Below, piece by piece: positions 51,499 to 60,446 of a stretch of 64,000 bases of DNA. Location of the stretch: NCBI RefSeq assembly GCF_038002345.1, contig NZ_JBBOCJ010000001.1, forward strand, positions 1 to 64,000, read 5' to 3'. How positions within the stretch are numbered: position 1 is the first letter of the stretch; the number at the start of each line of letters is the position of its first letter. The position numbers and the translations under genes were made by a program. Source of the DNA: Paenibacillus sp. FSL M7-0420. GTDB taxonomy: Bacteria > Bacillota > Bacilli > Paenibacillales > Paenibacillaceae. The notes below the pieces were generated by a model that worked only from the letters and a program-made list of their open reading frames with translations, searched no databases and had not been told where the DNA came from.

Positions 51499-52331
51499 TC
51501 TACGCCAGCGATCTGGACCGCACGCTGATCTACTCTCTTAGCGCGATAGGCGTTCCTGAGGATACCCCGGGTCTGGTTCCGGCAGAGGTTGTTGACGGCA
51601 GAACGGTATCGTATATCTCACAGCAGGCTCTGGCTACACTGATAGAGCTGGCGGCGAAGATTGTCTTCATGCCGGTGACTACACGTACGATTGCCCAGTA
51701 CCGGCGGATTAACCTGTTCCAGGAGACGGTCATTCCGGATTATGCCATCACCAGCAATGGCGGCAATATTCTTGTGAACGGGATAGTGGACCAGGATTGG
51801 CGGACGGCTGTCGGCAGAGCGGTGGAACGCGGCTCCGCTGCGGCGGAAGAAGCCGAAAGCATCGTGCGTGCTGTTGTTCAGGAAGAATGGATCATTAGCC
51901 GGCGGTATTGTGATGAGCTGTTCTATACCTTCGTGGTTCACCGGGATTCGCTGCCGCTGGAGGAGATTGCCCGGATGTCTCAACGGCTGGGCGAGCTTGG
52001 CTGGAGAGTATCCCTGCAGGGGCGCAAGCTCTATATCGTGCCGGAGGCGGTGAACAAAAGCGATGCCATTCTTCATGTCCGCCGCACCGTGCATTCGGAG
52101 CCGATGGTCGCCTCAGGCGATTCCCTTCTGGACAAGAGCCTGCTCGCCGCCGCCGACTATGCCATAGCTCCCTGCCACGGAGAAATATTTGCCGAGCAGC
52201 AGGCGGGTTTAGTACACTTAGAGTATCCGTTTACAGAGCGGCCGGGGGTATTTGCCGCGGATGAGATTATGCAGTATGTTCACAGGATTTATACACATTC
52301 GACAGCATTGGGAGTTGGACCGCCACCATGA
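51495..52331 (+). CDS. HAD-family phosphatase of the Ter biosynthetic set
   Basis: The 278-residue protein starts with motif I YASDLDRTLIYS. VFMPVTTRTIAQYRRINLF contains motif II and VASGDSLLDKSLLAAADYAI motif IV. It is a C2-cap-like HAD of the sucrose-phosphatase/Cof class. It could remove the phosphate from the phosphoribosylated product made by the two preceding enzymes. Joined to both neighbours by ATGA overlaps. Confidence 0.87.
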   Translation: MIYASDLDRTLIYSLSAIGVPEDTPGLVPAEVVDGRTVSYISQQALATLIELAAKIVFMPVTTRTIAQYRRINLFQETVIPDYAITSNGGNILVNGIVDQDWRTAVGRAVERGSAAAEEAESIVRAVVQEEWIISRRYCDELFYTFVVHRDSLPLEEIARMSQRLGELGWRVSLQGRKLYIVPEAVNKSDAILHVRRTVHSEPMVASGDSLLDKSLLAAADYAIAPCHGEIFAEQQAGLVHLEYPFTERPGVFAADEIMQYVHRIYTHSTALGVGPPP

Positions 52332-53383
52332 AAAAGGTAAATATATATTTCAACCGCTGGTTCTCTGTTGCCTATCATTATATGAATCTCATCCGAAGCA
52401 ATGAAGACGGGATTCCGGTGCAAATCTTCGCCACCCACCCGGATATCCACCATATGTCGCTGCAAGGCGCCGATGTGGCCGCAACCGAGCCTGCACTCGA
52501 AGGCATTGAATACGTGCAGTTCTGTGTTGATTTTTGCCGCCGGAACGAGATTGATATCTTCATCCCCCGGCTGCATATGCTCGATATCGCACTGCATGCA
52601 TCGCTGTTCGATGAGATCGGGACGAAGGTGCTGGTCTGCCGTGATCTGGATCTGCTGGAGATGATCATGGACAAAGGCAAGTTCTATGAGAGCGTGAAGA
52701 CCACCGGGATTATGACAATTCCTGATTATCATGTGGTTAGTAATGCAGAGGAGTTCAGGGAAGCTTATGAAGATCTCGCAGCCAAAGGGCATAAGGTCTG
52801 CTTCAAGCCTACCGAGACGGAAGGCGGGCTCGGATTCCGGATCATAGACAATGACCGCAGTCCCGTGGAGGAGCTGTTCGGCCATGTGACCCCGCTGATC
52901 TCCTTCGGGGAGGCTTACCGCATCCTTGCTGAAGCCGGGAGCTTCCCTAACCTGATGGTGATGGAGCTGCTGGAGGGATATGAATATAGTATTGATTGCC
53001 TGTCGGATGAGAAGGGCAGGCTGCTGGCCGCAGTCCCCCGCCGGAAAGCAGGCGGCCGCCTGCGGTTGATGGAATATATCCCGGAGCTTGCGGAGGTGGC
53101 CCGCAGGGTGGCTGAGACGTACCGGATTCCGTTCAATTTCAATATCCAGATGAAATACAGCGGCGGCGTGCCCAAGCTGCTGGAGATCAATCCGCGGATG
53201 TCCGGCGGCCTGCATATCTCCTGTCTGTCTGGAATTAACTTCCCTTATCTGGCTGTCAAAAGCGCGCTCGGAGGCGAGGTTCTGCCTGCGTCGTTCGAGC
53301 ATAATGTCCTGGCCAGCCATGTCGAGCAGCCGCTGATCATGAAAATAAACGGAGAATCCGTCATTACGGATTCCGTGAATTGA
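52328..53383 (+). CDS. ATP-grasp ligase of the Ter biosynthetic set
   Basis: The 351-residue protein has the ATP-grasp layout: lid segment GHKVCFKPTETEGGLGFRII, the acidic MELLEGYEYSIDCL, and the metal-binding end KLLEINPRMSGGLHISC. It would join an amino acid or other carboxylate to the nucleoside-like intermediate. Enzymes of this type are a defining part of Ter-linked modules. Its start overlaps the HAD gene by ATGA; the next gene follows after 36 bases. Confidence 0.88.
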   Translation: MKKVNIYFNRWFSVAYHYMNLIRSNEDGIPVQIFATHPDIHHMSLQGADVAATEPALEGIEYVQFCVDFCRRNEIDIFIPRLHMLDIALHASLFDEIGTKVLVCRDLDLLEMIMDKGKFYESVKTTGIMTIPDYHVVSNAEEFREAYEDLAAKGHKVCFKPTETEGGLGFRIIDNDRSPVEELFGHVTPLISFGEAYRILAEAGSFPNLMVMELLEGYEYSIDCLSDEKGRLLAAVPRRKAGGRLRLMEYIPELAEVARRVAETYRIPFNFNIQMKYSGGVPKLLEINPRMSGGLHISCLSGINFPYLAVKSALGGEVLPASFEHNVLASHVEQPLIMKINGESVITDSVN

Positions 53384-53419
53384 GCGTGTAGCATTCACGC
53401 TCATAAGAGGTGAGAAGGA

Positions 53420-54139
53420 ATGCAAGCTAAATTCAAAGTACTGGCGTATGCCGGTGCCGGTTATGTCGTAGCCGTACTGACCAGCGGCTTCCTGCCTGAG
53501 CTGGTCTCGCTGCTGCTTCCGGTAATCGGAGCCGCACTTGCGGTGCCGGAGCTCAGGCGCACCAGAGTGAATCTTCCGGTAGAGGTGATTCCTGCCGGAC
53601 AGGAGCCCAAGGTGATTCCGGCGGCATCGTCCGCCGCGCCGCAGGCTTCGTCTGCTGCCGCTGCTGCGACTCCTGCTGCTGCGGGACAGGCCTCCCCGGC
53701 CCATTCGGGTGCCGGACACAGGGAGGACATACAGATCGGAGCAGAGTTCGCTCCGGTGGTGGAGTATCTGGGCATCCTGGAGGATATGATCATCTCCGAA
53801 GGGCAGAAGGATACGCTGGACAATGAAATTGTCGAGAAGTCGCTGGCGCTGTTCGCCAGGCTGCAGCGTGTCATTCCGCTGCTGCAGGAGCTGGGCAACG
53901 GCGAGATTAACCATACCGTCCGCAGGCTGGTGCTGAAGGACCTTAATGGAGTCATCAATCCGTTCCTGCGCCTGGGGGGCGAAGCCAAGACAAGAAACCG
54001 GAGAATGCTGCTGAACGGTCTGCGTGATGTCGATGCCAAAATTTCCGATATTGCGTCGACAATCGAGCACAAAGACCTGATGGAACTTCAGACCAAGGCG
54101 GAACTGATTCATCAGCGCTACAGCAGTTCCGAATTATAG
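53420..54139 (+). CDS. XpaC-like membrane-anchored protein
   Basis: The 239-residue protein starts with two hydrophobic segments (residues about 8-45), followed by an Ala/Pro-rich linker of about 50 residues and a helical domain (EYLGILEDMIISEGQKDTL, RLQRVIPLLQELGNGEI). Position directly before telA matches the Bacillus XpaC-YaaN order. XpaC is known only as a protein linked to hydrolysis of a phosphate dye. It may anchor TelA at the membrane. Confidence 0.75.
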   Translation: MQAKFKVLAYAGAGYVVAVLTSGFLPELVSLLLPVIGAALAVPELRRTRVNLPVEVIPAGQEPKVIPAASSAAPQASSAAAAATPAAAGQASPAHSGAGHREDIQIGAEFAPVVEYLGILEDMIISEGQKDTLDNEIVEKSLALFARLQRVIPLLQELGNGEINHTVRRLVLKDLNGVINPFLRLGGEAKTRNRRMLLNGLRDVDAKISDIASTIEHKDLMELQTKAELIHQRYSSSEL

Positions 54140-54152
54140 GAGGAGGATAGCC

Positions 54153-55247
54153 ATGTCCACGCAGTTAATTGAGCTTAGAAAAGAAGATGAGCAGAAGGTA
54201 GTCCAGGAGGCTTCCCAGTTAATTGAGCAGGTAGCCAAGACTGACACGGTGGCACTGGATTCCCTGATGGATGATATCGGGAAGCTTGGGGTCAAGACGC
54301 AGGAGAAGGCAGGCCAGACGCTGAAGCTGCTGGACCGCCCCGTCAATGACCTGATGAGCGGCAAGCGGGTGGAAGTGCCCAATATGATTATGAAGCTGCG
54401 GGGTGAGTGTGAGACACTCCAGCAGAGCAAGAATGTCAGCTTCTTCGGCAAAATGCTGCGCAAAAGCCCGCTTAAGAATTATGTCTACAAATATCAGTCG
54501 GTCCGCACCAACATTGATGCCATTATCACCGGTCTGCGTGACGGCCGGGATACGCTGGAGGAGAGCATCGTCAACATGCGCCAGCTGAAGCGCACCTCTA
54601 TGGAGGAGATCTATAACCTCCAGACCAAGATCGCCTTCGGCAACAAGCTGAAGGAGCTGTTCGAGGTGGAGATCGCCAAGCCCGAGAATGAGTTCCGCAA
54701 AGCGTATCTGGAGCGCGGGCTGCGCAAGGTCATGGTGCGGATTCAGTCCATGACCGAGATGATTCTGCTCTACAATCAGGCGATAGCGGCAACGGATATC
54801 ATCAATGACAATAATGACAAGCTGATTGATTCCGTAAACAACGCGATCGATAAGACCTCTAATCTGATCACCGTCTCGGCGATGATTGCCATGTCCCTGG
54901 CCGATCAGGAGAATGTCATCAATGCGGTCGAAGCCACCAACAAGACCATTGAGGATCAGTTCAAGGAGAATGCACGGCTGCTGCGCACGACGACCGAGAA
55001 GACAACGGAGCTGCTCTCCAAGCCGTCCATGTCGCTGGAAGCCGTGAATCAGGCTATTGGCGACCTGCTCAGCGCCCTGGATACCTCAGAGCAGTCCAAC
55101 CGTCGGATCATCGAGAGCTGTCAGGATTATACGTCCAAAATGACCACCATCAACACCCAGCTGAACAACCGGCTCGGGCTGAATGAGGGTTCACAGCCGC
55201 AGGCGTTGAAGCAGGCGGAGAACGGGCTGAGCAGCTTTTTGAATTAA
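54153..55247 (+). CDS. telA: TelA-family toxic anion resistance protein
   Basis: The 364-residue helical protein has the TelA pattern: GVKTQEKAGQTLKLLDRPVNDLMSG, NFFGKMLRKSP-like segment and QTKIAFGNKLKELFEVEIAKPE, then long coiled coil to the C-terminus. TelA/KlaA/YaaN proteins give resistance to tellurite and other membrane stresses by an unknown mechanism. AGGAGGAGG precedes the ATG. It is the last gene of the island and is followed by a strong terminator. Confidence 0.93.
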   Translation: MSTQLIELRKEDEQKVVQEASQLIEQVAKTDTVALDSLMDDIGKLGVKTQEKAGQTLKLLDRPVNDLMSGKRVEVPNMIMKLRGECETLQQSKNVSFFGKMLRKSPLKNYVYKYQSVRTNIDAIITGLRDGRDTLEESIVNMRQLKRTSMEEIYNLQTKIAFGNKLKELFEVEIAKPENEFRKAYLERGLRKVMVRIQSMTEMILLYNQAIAATDIINDNNDKLIDSVNNAIDKTSNLITVSAMIAMSLADQENVINAVEATNKTIEDQFKENARLLRTTTEKTTELLSKPSMSLEAVNQAIGDLLSALDTSEQSNRRIIESCQDYTSKMTTINTQLNNRLGLNEGSQPQALKQAENGLSSFLN

Positions 55248-55289
55248 GGGTTTGATTCTGGGCCTGTAGAATAACTTGAATAATGCACC

Positions 55290-55323
55290 AAGCCTGCTGA
55301 TATGGATTCGGCGGGCTTTTTTT
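55290..55323 (+). terminator. Rho-independent terminator closing the Ter island
   Basis: AAGCCTGC (55290-55297) pairs with GCGGGCTT (55311-55318) and a seven-T tract follows. Confidence 0.85.
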
Positions 55324-55406
55324 GTTGTTAAATTTCTAATTTACTAATATATTCCGGTGAGCTATTATGAGAAGGTTCTAGTCGTACATACAAGGAGAGA
55401 ATATTG

Positions 55407-58400
55407 ATGGTCAGAAAATTAACAGGAATACTGGCAGGTATAGTTGGAGCGGGGATGCTGTTTGGTTCTTTGGGGACAGCGGCAGCCCAGTCTGCATTGA
55501 CAAAGGATTATGAGGGACATTGGGCTCAGCAAACGATTCAGAGCTGGCTGGATAGCGGTTTGCTTAAAGGCTTCGGGGATGGATCGGTTAAACCGAACCA
55601 GACCATAACCAGAGCGGAGTTTATGACGCTCATCAACCGTTCTTATCATTTTACGGAACAGAGTAAGGTGAATTTCTCCGATGTGCCGCCTACCAGCTGG
55701 GCGTATAGTGAGGTTGCAAAGGCTGTAGCGGCTGGATATATCCAGGGCTTCAACAATGAGATGCGCCCGAATGCTCCGATTAACCGTCAGGAAGCGGCAG
55801 TTATAATCAGCAAGCTGCTGAAGCTGGACGCGGGTAGTATAGAGGTATTGGGGGTATTCAGTGATGCAAGCCAGATTGCATCCTGGAGTAAAGGAAGTGT
55901 GGCTGCCGCAGTCACAGCGAAGGTGCTTAAAGGATATCCGGATGGAACCTTCGGGCCCGTCAAACCCTTGACCCGTGCAGAATCCTTGGCGCTGATCGAT
56001 GCGGCAGTCGCTCAGACGGGTCAATCTGCACAGGGAGCGGCGGCGCCTGCTCCAGCCGTAATACCGTCAGCTACTCCAGTAGCTACAGCTGCACCAACTG
56101 CGACTGCTGCTGCAGCTGCGGGAGGAAGTGGCGGCGGTAGCGGTAGTGGTGGTGAATCTCCGGCGACGCCACCTCCGGCTCCGACTGAAACTCCTGGTGT
56201 CACAGCCACACCGGCAGCGACAGCAACTCCATTAGCTATTCCGTTTGTAGACGGGGTGAAGATTGCTGTTAACGAGGATATCCGTACGGCTAATTCCGTC
56301 AATCTGACGATCGATTTCAGACGGGTTCCGGACGAATTGGTATCTAAGATAGACCATTTTGAACAGTATATTTCAAACGGTGCTGTTCCGGTTGAACAGT
56401 TATTGTCGGGAGAATTCTATCCTGAATATTTTGACTCACTTTATGAAAATTTCAACTTTCCTATTTATGCCTTTCAATTAGAGGGGATTACCGATCCCTA
56501 TATTACGCAGGTCTTTTATGATACCGATAATCAGCCGGTAGGGTACTTCAGACAAAAGACTGAAATGAAGCTTATGACGGTTACAAAATCAGACCAATTC
56601 TCAGAGTTGCATGATGGAGTGACAGTATCCAGAGGCTCTGTTGGAGCAGATGTCTATGATATCCGGATAGATGTTTCGGAGGCACTGGAGCAAGCCGGAA
56701 AACAAGTCGTCTATTACTCGATTAATCCTCAAGAAACACTTATGGAACCGAGTGATGCACATGTGATCGACGAGATCCTGACAGGCCAGAATTATTTATA
56801 TCGTCAGGACAGCGGGACTGTGTATTTTGAATACAGTTCAGATAAGACTTATTATGTAGTGTTCTATGACAGCAATCTTCAGGCTCTAAGCTATTACGCA
56901 GGAGATTGGAAGAGATCGGAGCAGAAGGCTTTGGAGCTTGCACTCACCCGTATTCAAGCCTTGCCGGATGCTGCGGTCATAACTCTAGCTGATGAGGATG
57001 CAGTAACTGCCGCTTTAAGTAAATTTGATATTCTGTCAGAAGATCAGAAGATGAAGGTAAGCATGGAGCTGCAGGACAAGCTGAACGATTCGGTTGAGGC
57101 AATCGGAAATCTGCGTCCGCTCGGCAGTTTGGGGTATCCTTATTTTAATGCGGTTACTACAGGTGAAGGTGATTATCTGAATAGTATCCCGATTGTTATA
57201 GATTTGCAGAACCTGCCGAGCCTACTCCGCTACACATCCGTTAATTTTACTCTTTCAGTTACAAGCAACCCTATCGGACTGGGGTTTCTAATTAATCAGG
57301 GTGAGAATTACAAATTCGATTTAGCCAGCAGACCGGTGGATATTGGAGGACCAACGGCGGATAGTTATCTAAACATCGTTCTCTATGATAAGCAAGGGAG
57401 AATAACTGCATACTATAGCGAGCCAGTGAGCTTTCCGGCAGTTAGAGCTGTGTGGAGCAATCCTATTCCTCAAATTACAGAGGGTGTAGTGATCCGGAAG
57501 AGCGACACCGGTGGCGATGCTGAAATTGACATTAGCGGATATGTGAATCAAGTCCCGCAATCGGCTGCTTATTACACTTTGAATTTACAGTCCCAGGAGC
57601 GCGGAGGATTAACGGAGTTTGGTCCCGAAACGAGGTTATTAAATAAGGAAATGGCATACTTGCGCAGCACCAGACAGTCGACTATAAATGTATCTAACGA
57701 GAGGGATGATGAGCAATATTTAATTATCTTTTATGACAGGAGCTACAATGTGCTCGGCTATTATCAGGGCCAAGCTGCATATACAGAGCAGCAACTCCTG
57801 ACTCTGGCGAGTTCAAGGCTGTCTGAACTGCCGGAAGTAGATGCAATTACTCTTGAAGATGAATATCGCGTGGAGAAAGCAAGGTGGGCTTTTGAAGCTT
57901 TAACGGAGAGCCAGCGGCACCAGCTGAATGCTGCTTACCTTGCAAAACTGGAGCAGGCTGAATCCAGAATAACTGAACTTCATTCCGGCGGGCCGATATC
58001 TGTGCTCCCGCAGGTCGGAGGAGTAGTCAGAGACTTTGAATTCCCTAATATGGTGAACGGAACATATCTGGGTGTCACATTTTCCTTCTTGCCTCTGGCG
58101 GTGAAGGAAAAGGCAGTGTCCTTTAAAGCCTATCTAACAGATCAACCCATTACAGAGAATGATCTGAGCAACCGGTGGCCGGACAACAGTTACCCTTTTG
58201 GAGCGGGCGGCTATACTCTTACTAGCCCTGAACTTCCGGTGGAGAAGTACGTTACGCTGGTATTTTACGATAAGAATAATACAGCAGTTGCTTACAATAC
58301 GCAAAAAGTTCAATTTACAAAGAATACGCCGCTTCTTGACGCCCCGGTTATTGAATTAACAGAAGGCGTGGAAATTAGCAGCAGAAATGTTGGGGAAGAG

Positions 58401-58655
58401 AGAAGTATAGTTATAGATGTTTCAAAGGTACGCAATAGTCCAGAACTGGGTTTTGCTTATTATTCCGTGGTGTCCAAAACCCAGCTTGGAGGTGACGTCG
58501 AGTTTACTGTGGAGAATGCGGCCAAGTACCGGAATTTCTTAAACAATAACGATCGATATTCACTTCTTGAAACCCATGACGAGGAATACATCATTCTTTT
58601 CTATGACAACAATTATAAGGTATTGTACTACTACAAAGGCAATACTTCAGACTAA
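55407..58655 (+). CDS. SLH-domain surface protein with a repeated C-terminal module
   Basis: ATG 55407 lies 8 bases after AAGGAGAG. The 1082-residue protein has a signal peptide and three SLH motifs in residues about 30-200 (GHWAQQTIQSWLDSGLLKGF, FSDVPPTSWAYSEVAKAVAA, SWSKGSVAAAVTAKVLKGYP), which bind pyruvylated cell-wall polymers. A Thr/Pro/Ala linker with a Gly/Ser run follows. The rest holds about three copies of a beta-rich unit. Each has a GV-I core (LHDGVTVSRG, ITEGVVIRKS, LTEGVEISSR) and ends in FYD-N-LxYYxG (FYDSNLQALSYYAG, FYDRSYNVLGYYQG, FYDNNYKVLYYYKG). Helical spacers join copies 1-2 and 2-3. Function unknown. Confidence 0.88.
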   Translation: MVRKLTGILAGIVGAGMLFGSLGTAAAQSALTKDYEGHWAQQTIQSWLDSGLLKGFGDGSVKPNQTITRAEFMTLINRSYHFTEQSKVNFSDVPPTSWAYSEVAKAVAAGYIQGFNNEMRPNAPINRQEAAVIISKLLKLDAGSIEVLGVFSDASQIASWSKGSVAAAVTAKVLKGYPDGTFGPVKPLTRAESLALIDAAVAQTGQSAQGAAAPAPAVIPSATPVATAAPTATAAAAAGGSGGGSGSGGESPATPPPAPTETPGVTATPAATATPLAIPFVDGVKIAVNEDIRTANSVNLTIDFRRVPDELVSKIDHFEQYISNGAVPVEQLLSGEFYPEYFDSLYENFNFPIYAFQLEGITDPYITQVFYDTDNQPVGYFRQKTEMKLMTVTKSDQFSELHDGVTVSRGSVGADVYDIRIDVSEALEQAGKQVVYYSINPQETLMEPSDAHVIDEILTGQNYLYRQDSGTVYFEYSSDKTYYVVFYDSNLQALSYYAGDWKRSEQKALELALTRIQALPDAAVITLADEDAVTAALSKFDILSEDQKMKVSMELQDKLNDSVEAIGNLRPLGSLGYPYFNAVTTGEGDYLNSIPIVIDLQNLPSLLRYTSVNFTLSVTSNPIGLGFLINQGENYKFDLASRPVDIGGPTADSYLNIVLYDKQGRITAYYSEPVSFPAVRAVWSNPIPQITEGVVIRKSDTGGDAEIDISGYVNQVPQSAAYYTLNLQSQERGGLTEFGPETRLLNKEMAYLRSTRQSTINVSNERDDEQYLIIFYDRSYNVLGYYQGQAAYTEQQLLTLASSRLSELPEVDAITLEDEYRVEKARWAFEALTESQRHQLNAAYLAKLEQAESRITELHSGGPISVLPQVGGVVRDFEFPNMVNGTYLGVTFSFLPLAVKEKAVSFKAYLTDQPITENDLSNRWPDNSYPFGAGGYTLTSPELPVEKYVTLVFYDKNNTAVAYNTQKVQFTKNTPLLDAPVIELTEGVEISSRNVGEERSIVIDVSKVRNSPELGFAYYSVVSKTQLGGDVEFTVENAAKYRNFLNNNDRYSLLETHDEEYIILFYDNNYKVLYYYKGNTSD

Positions 58656-58747
58656 GCTTTCCGAAGGATATATCTGATTCATAATGCCCCGCTCTCCCGC
58701 ATACGTTGTCACTAAGGCGACCTGTGGAGAAAGAGGGGATAAGCGGG

Positions 58748-58849
58748 ATGATTCTGGGATGCTTGATCGTGGTGCTTATCGTCGTAGCCAGCAGTGAGAA
58801 GGCGGAGGCGATTGCCAGCCTGAATGATCGGGAGGATAACGGCCTGTAA
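58748..58849 (+). CDS. Possible 33-residue membrane peptide
   Basis: ATG 58748 to TAA 58849 encodes a peptide with a hydrophobic start (GCLIVVLIVVASS) and a charged end. AAGAGGGG lies about 9 bases upstream. It is in the gap between the SLH gene and the FNT gene, on the same strand. Coding is plausible but not proven. Confidence 0.4.
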   Translation: MILGCLIVVLIVVASSEKAEAIASLNDREDNGL

Positions 58850-58995
58850 CAAAGGTGCGGGGAGTGCGCGGATTCATAAATTATTGATGCTCTGTGATTC
58901 AAGCAATTTCCAGTGGTTTATTGGGTATAATAGCCTGGAGGCTGTACATCAGTCTTCCGGCACCGCTGAAAATATAAAGTGAATACGGAGGTCAA
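58850..58995 (+). promoter_or_regulatory. Upstream region of the FNT gene
   Basis: A -10 element TATAAT (58926-58931), preceded by GGG (GGGTATAAT), lies about 65 bases before the FNT start. The -35 region is not consensus. GGGTAT would also suit a stress sigma factor, but the matching -35 is absent. Confidence 0.4.
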
Positions 58996-59784
58996 ATGGA
59001 GAACGAGGCACTGCTGCAGGTAGAGAAGCTTGCACTTAAGAAACAGAAGATCTTCCGGCAAAGCGTATTCCGGTACATTGCCAGGGCCATGCTCGCCAGC
59101 ATGTTTATCGGATTCGGCGTGATCGTAGCCTTTAAGACCGGCAACTTCTTCTATATGGAACAATCGCCGATGACCTATCCGATGGCTGCGATCACGTTCG
59201 GCGCAGCCATCATCCTGATTTCCTACGGCGGGGGTGATTTGTTCACCGGGGACACTTTCTATTACACCTATGCGGCACTGAGGCGCAAGCTGGCATGGAC
59301 CGAAGTTGTACGGATGTGGGTCGTCAGCTACCTGGGCAACATTCTTGGGGCTACGGCGTTTGCACTGCTTATTTTTCTGACAGGCCTATTCTATGATTCG
59401 TCTGTGAACGGGTTCCTGCTGAATGTGGTGGCCCATAAGATGGAAGCACCGGCGATGCAGCTGTTCTTCCGGGCGATTCTCTGTAACTGGCTCGTCTGTC
59501 TGGCCTTCTTCGTCCCGATGTCAATGAAGAACGACGGTGCCAAAATGTTCGCCATGGTGCTGTTCGTATTCTGCTTCTTTATCTCGGGGTACGAGCATAG
59601 TATTGCCAACATGTGTACCTTCGCGATTGCTCTCGTCCTGGATCACCCCGGTACAATCTCCTGGGGAGGCGTAGTGCATAATCTCGTCCCGGTCACATTA
59701 GGTAATCTAATCGGCGGCGGCGTGCTAATGGGCGTGATGTATTACTATGTGAACAAGCCGTTTCTGGACGATGAGTCTCACTGA
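58996..59784 (+). CDS. Formate/nitrite transporter (FNT) family protein
   Basis: The 262-residue membrane protein has six hydrophobic helices and the FNT-type signature in LISYGGGDLFTGDTFYYTYA and CNWLVCLAFFVPMSMKNDGAKM, with the filter region ISGYEHSIANM. FNT channels carry small monocarboxylates, nitrite or hydrosulfide. The substrate cannot be told, because no formate or nitrite enzyme gene lies nearby. ACGGAGGTC precedes the ATG. Confidence 0.9.
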   Translation: MENEALLQVEKLALKKQKIFRQSVFRYIARAMLASMFIGFGVIVAFKTGNFFYMEQSPMTYPMAAITFGAAIILISYGGGDLFTGDTFYYTYAALRRKLAWTEVVRMWVVSYLGNILGATAFALLIFLTGLFYDSSVNGFLLNVVAHKMEAPAMQLFFRAILCNWLVCLAFFVPMSMKNDGAKMFAMVLFVFCFFISGYEHSIANMCTFAIALVLDHPGTISWGGVVHNLVPVTLGNLIGGGVLMGVMYYYVNKPFLDDESH

Positions 59785-59803
59785 ACAGCAATATAATCGA
59801 CAA

Positions 59804-59844
59804 CACAACAGCGATTCTCCGGTAACAGGGGGATCGCTGTTGTG
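59804..59844 (+). terminator. Stem-loop after the FNT gene
   Basis: CACAACAGCGAT (59804-59815) pairs with ATCGCTGTTGTG (59833-59844). There is no T run, and it lies between convergent genes, so it may serve both. Confidence 0.65.
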
Positions 59845-59878
59845 CGTCTATAGTACGGAATTCGGGAGTCTGAAAATA

Positions 59879-60331
59879 TTATAGTGAGCTGTTAGATACG
59901 TTCCAGTATAGAGGTGCATTCTCCTTAAGTGTTCCTTCCAGACTCCCCCCTTCCTTGCGCCAATACTCTATGCCTCCGAGCATTTCTTTCACCAAGTGCC
60001 CCTGTGCGGCGAGTTGTGCAGCGGCTTTGCTGGCTCCATTACAGGCAGGCCCCCAGCAATAGACCACCAGAACCTCCTCCTTGGACCACACCGGGGAAGT
60101 GCTGTGTATACGGCCTCCAGGCAGGGAGAGGGCACCCGGCAGATGTGCTTCCGCATAAGAACGGGCATCACGGACATCGATGAGCCGGAAGCCGGTAATT
60201 CCTTCGCGCAGATCATAAGCAACATCGGCTACATCCGTCTCGAATGCTGCTTTTGCAGTGAAATGCCTTGCGGCATCTGCCGGGTCTGCAGTCTGTGCAG
60301 CCAAGACTTGAGATTTTGTCTGTCTTTTCAT
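59879..60331 (-). CDS. Rhodanese-domain protein
   Basis: The 150-residue protein has a rhodanese domain (residues about 35-135) with RLIDVRDARSYAEAHLPGALSLP and the active-site loop YCWGPACNGA, where C92 is the expected sulfur-carrying cysteine. Sulfur transfer or thiol redox is the usual role. An AAGGAGGA site precedes the ATG. It is divergent from the LysR regulator, which is probably its controller. Confidence 0.88.
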   Translation of the reverse strand: MKRQTKSQVLAAQTADPADAARHFTAKAAFETDVADVAYDLREGITGFRLIDVRDARSYAEAHLPGALSLPGGRIHSTSPVWSKEEVLVVYCWGPACNGASKAAAQLAAQGHLVKEMLGGIEYWRKEGGSLEGTLKENAPLYWNVSNSSL

Positions 60332-60409
60332 ACGTGATTCCTCCTTAAAATAAGTTGGTTTAAGTATACTGGGAACTTATAATTGGAGTTATTTATAGTC
60401 TGTGATATC

Positions 60410-60432
60410 AATTATCGAAAAGTTTGATAATT
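60410..60432. promoter_or_regulatory. LysR-type palindrome between rhodanese and lysR genes
   Basis: AATTATC (60410-60416) and GATAATT (60426-60432) are separated by 9 bases and fit the T-N11-A pattern of LysR boxes. The site lies 15 bases before the regulator ATG. Confidence 0.5.
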
Positions 60433-60446
60433 CGGGAGGCCTGCAG

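Noticed and set aside
42954..55247. Plasmid- or phage-borne tellurite resistance island
   Set aside because: No transposase, integrase, attachment repeat or tRNA lies at the borders, and the neighbours are ordinary chromosomal genes. The gene set matches chromosomal stress-type Ter loci.
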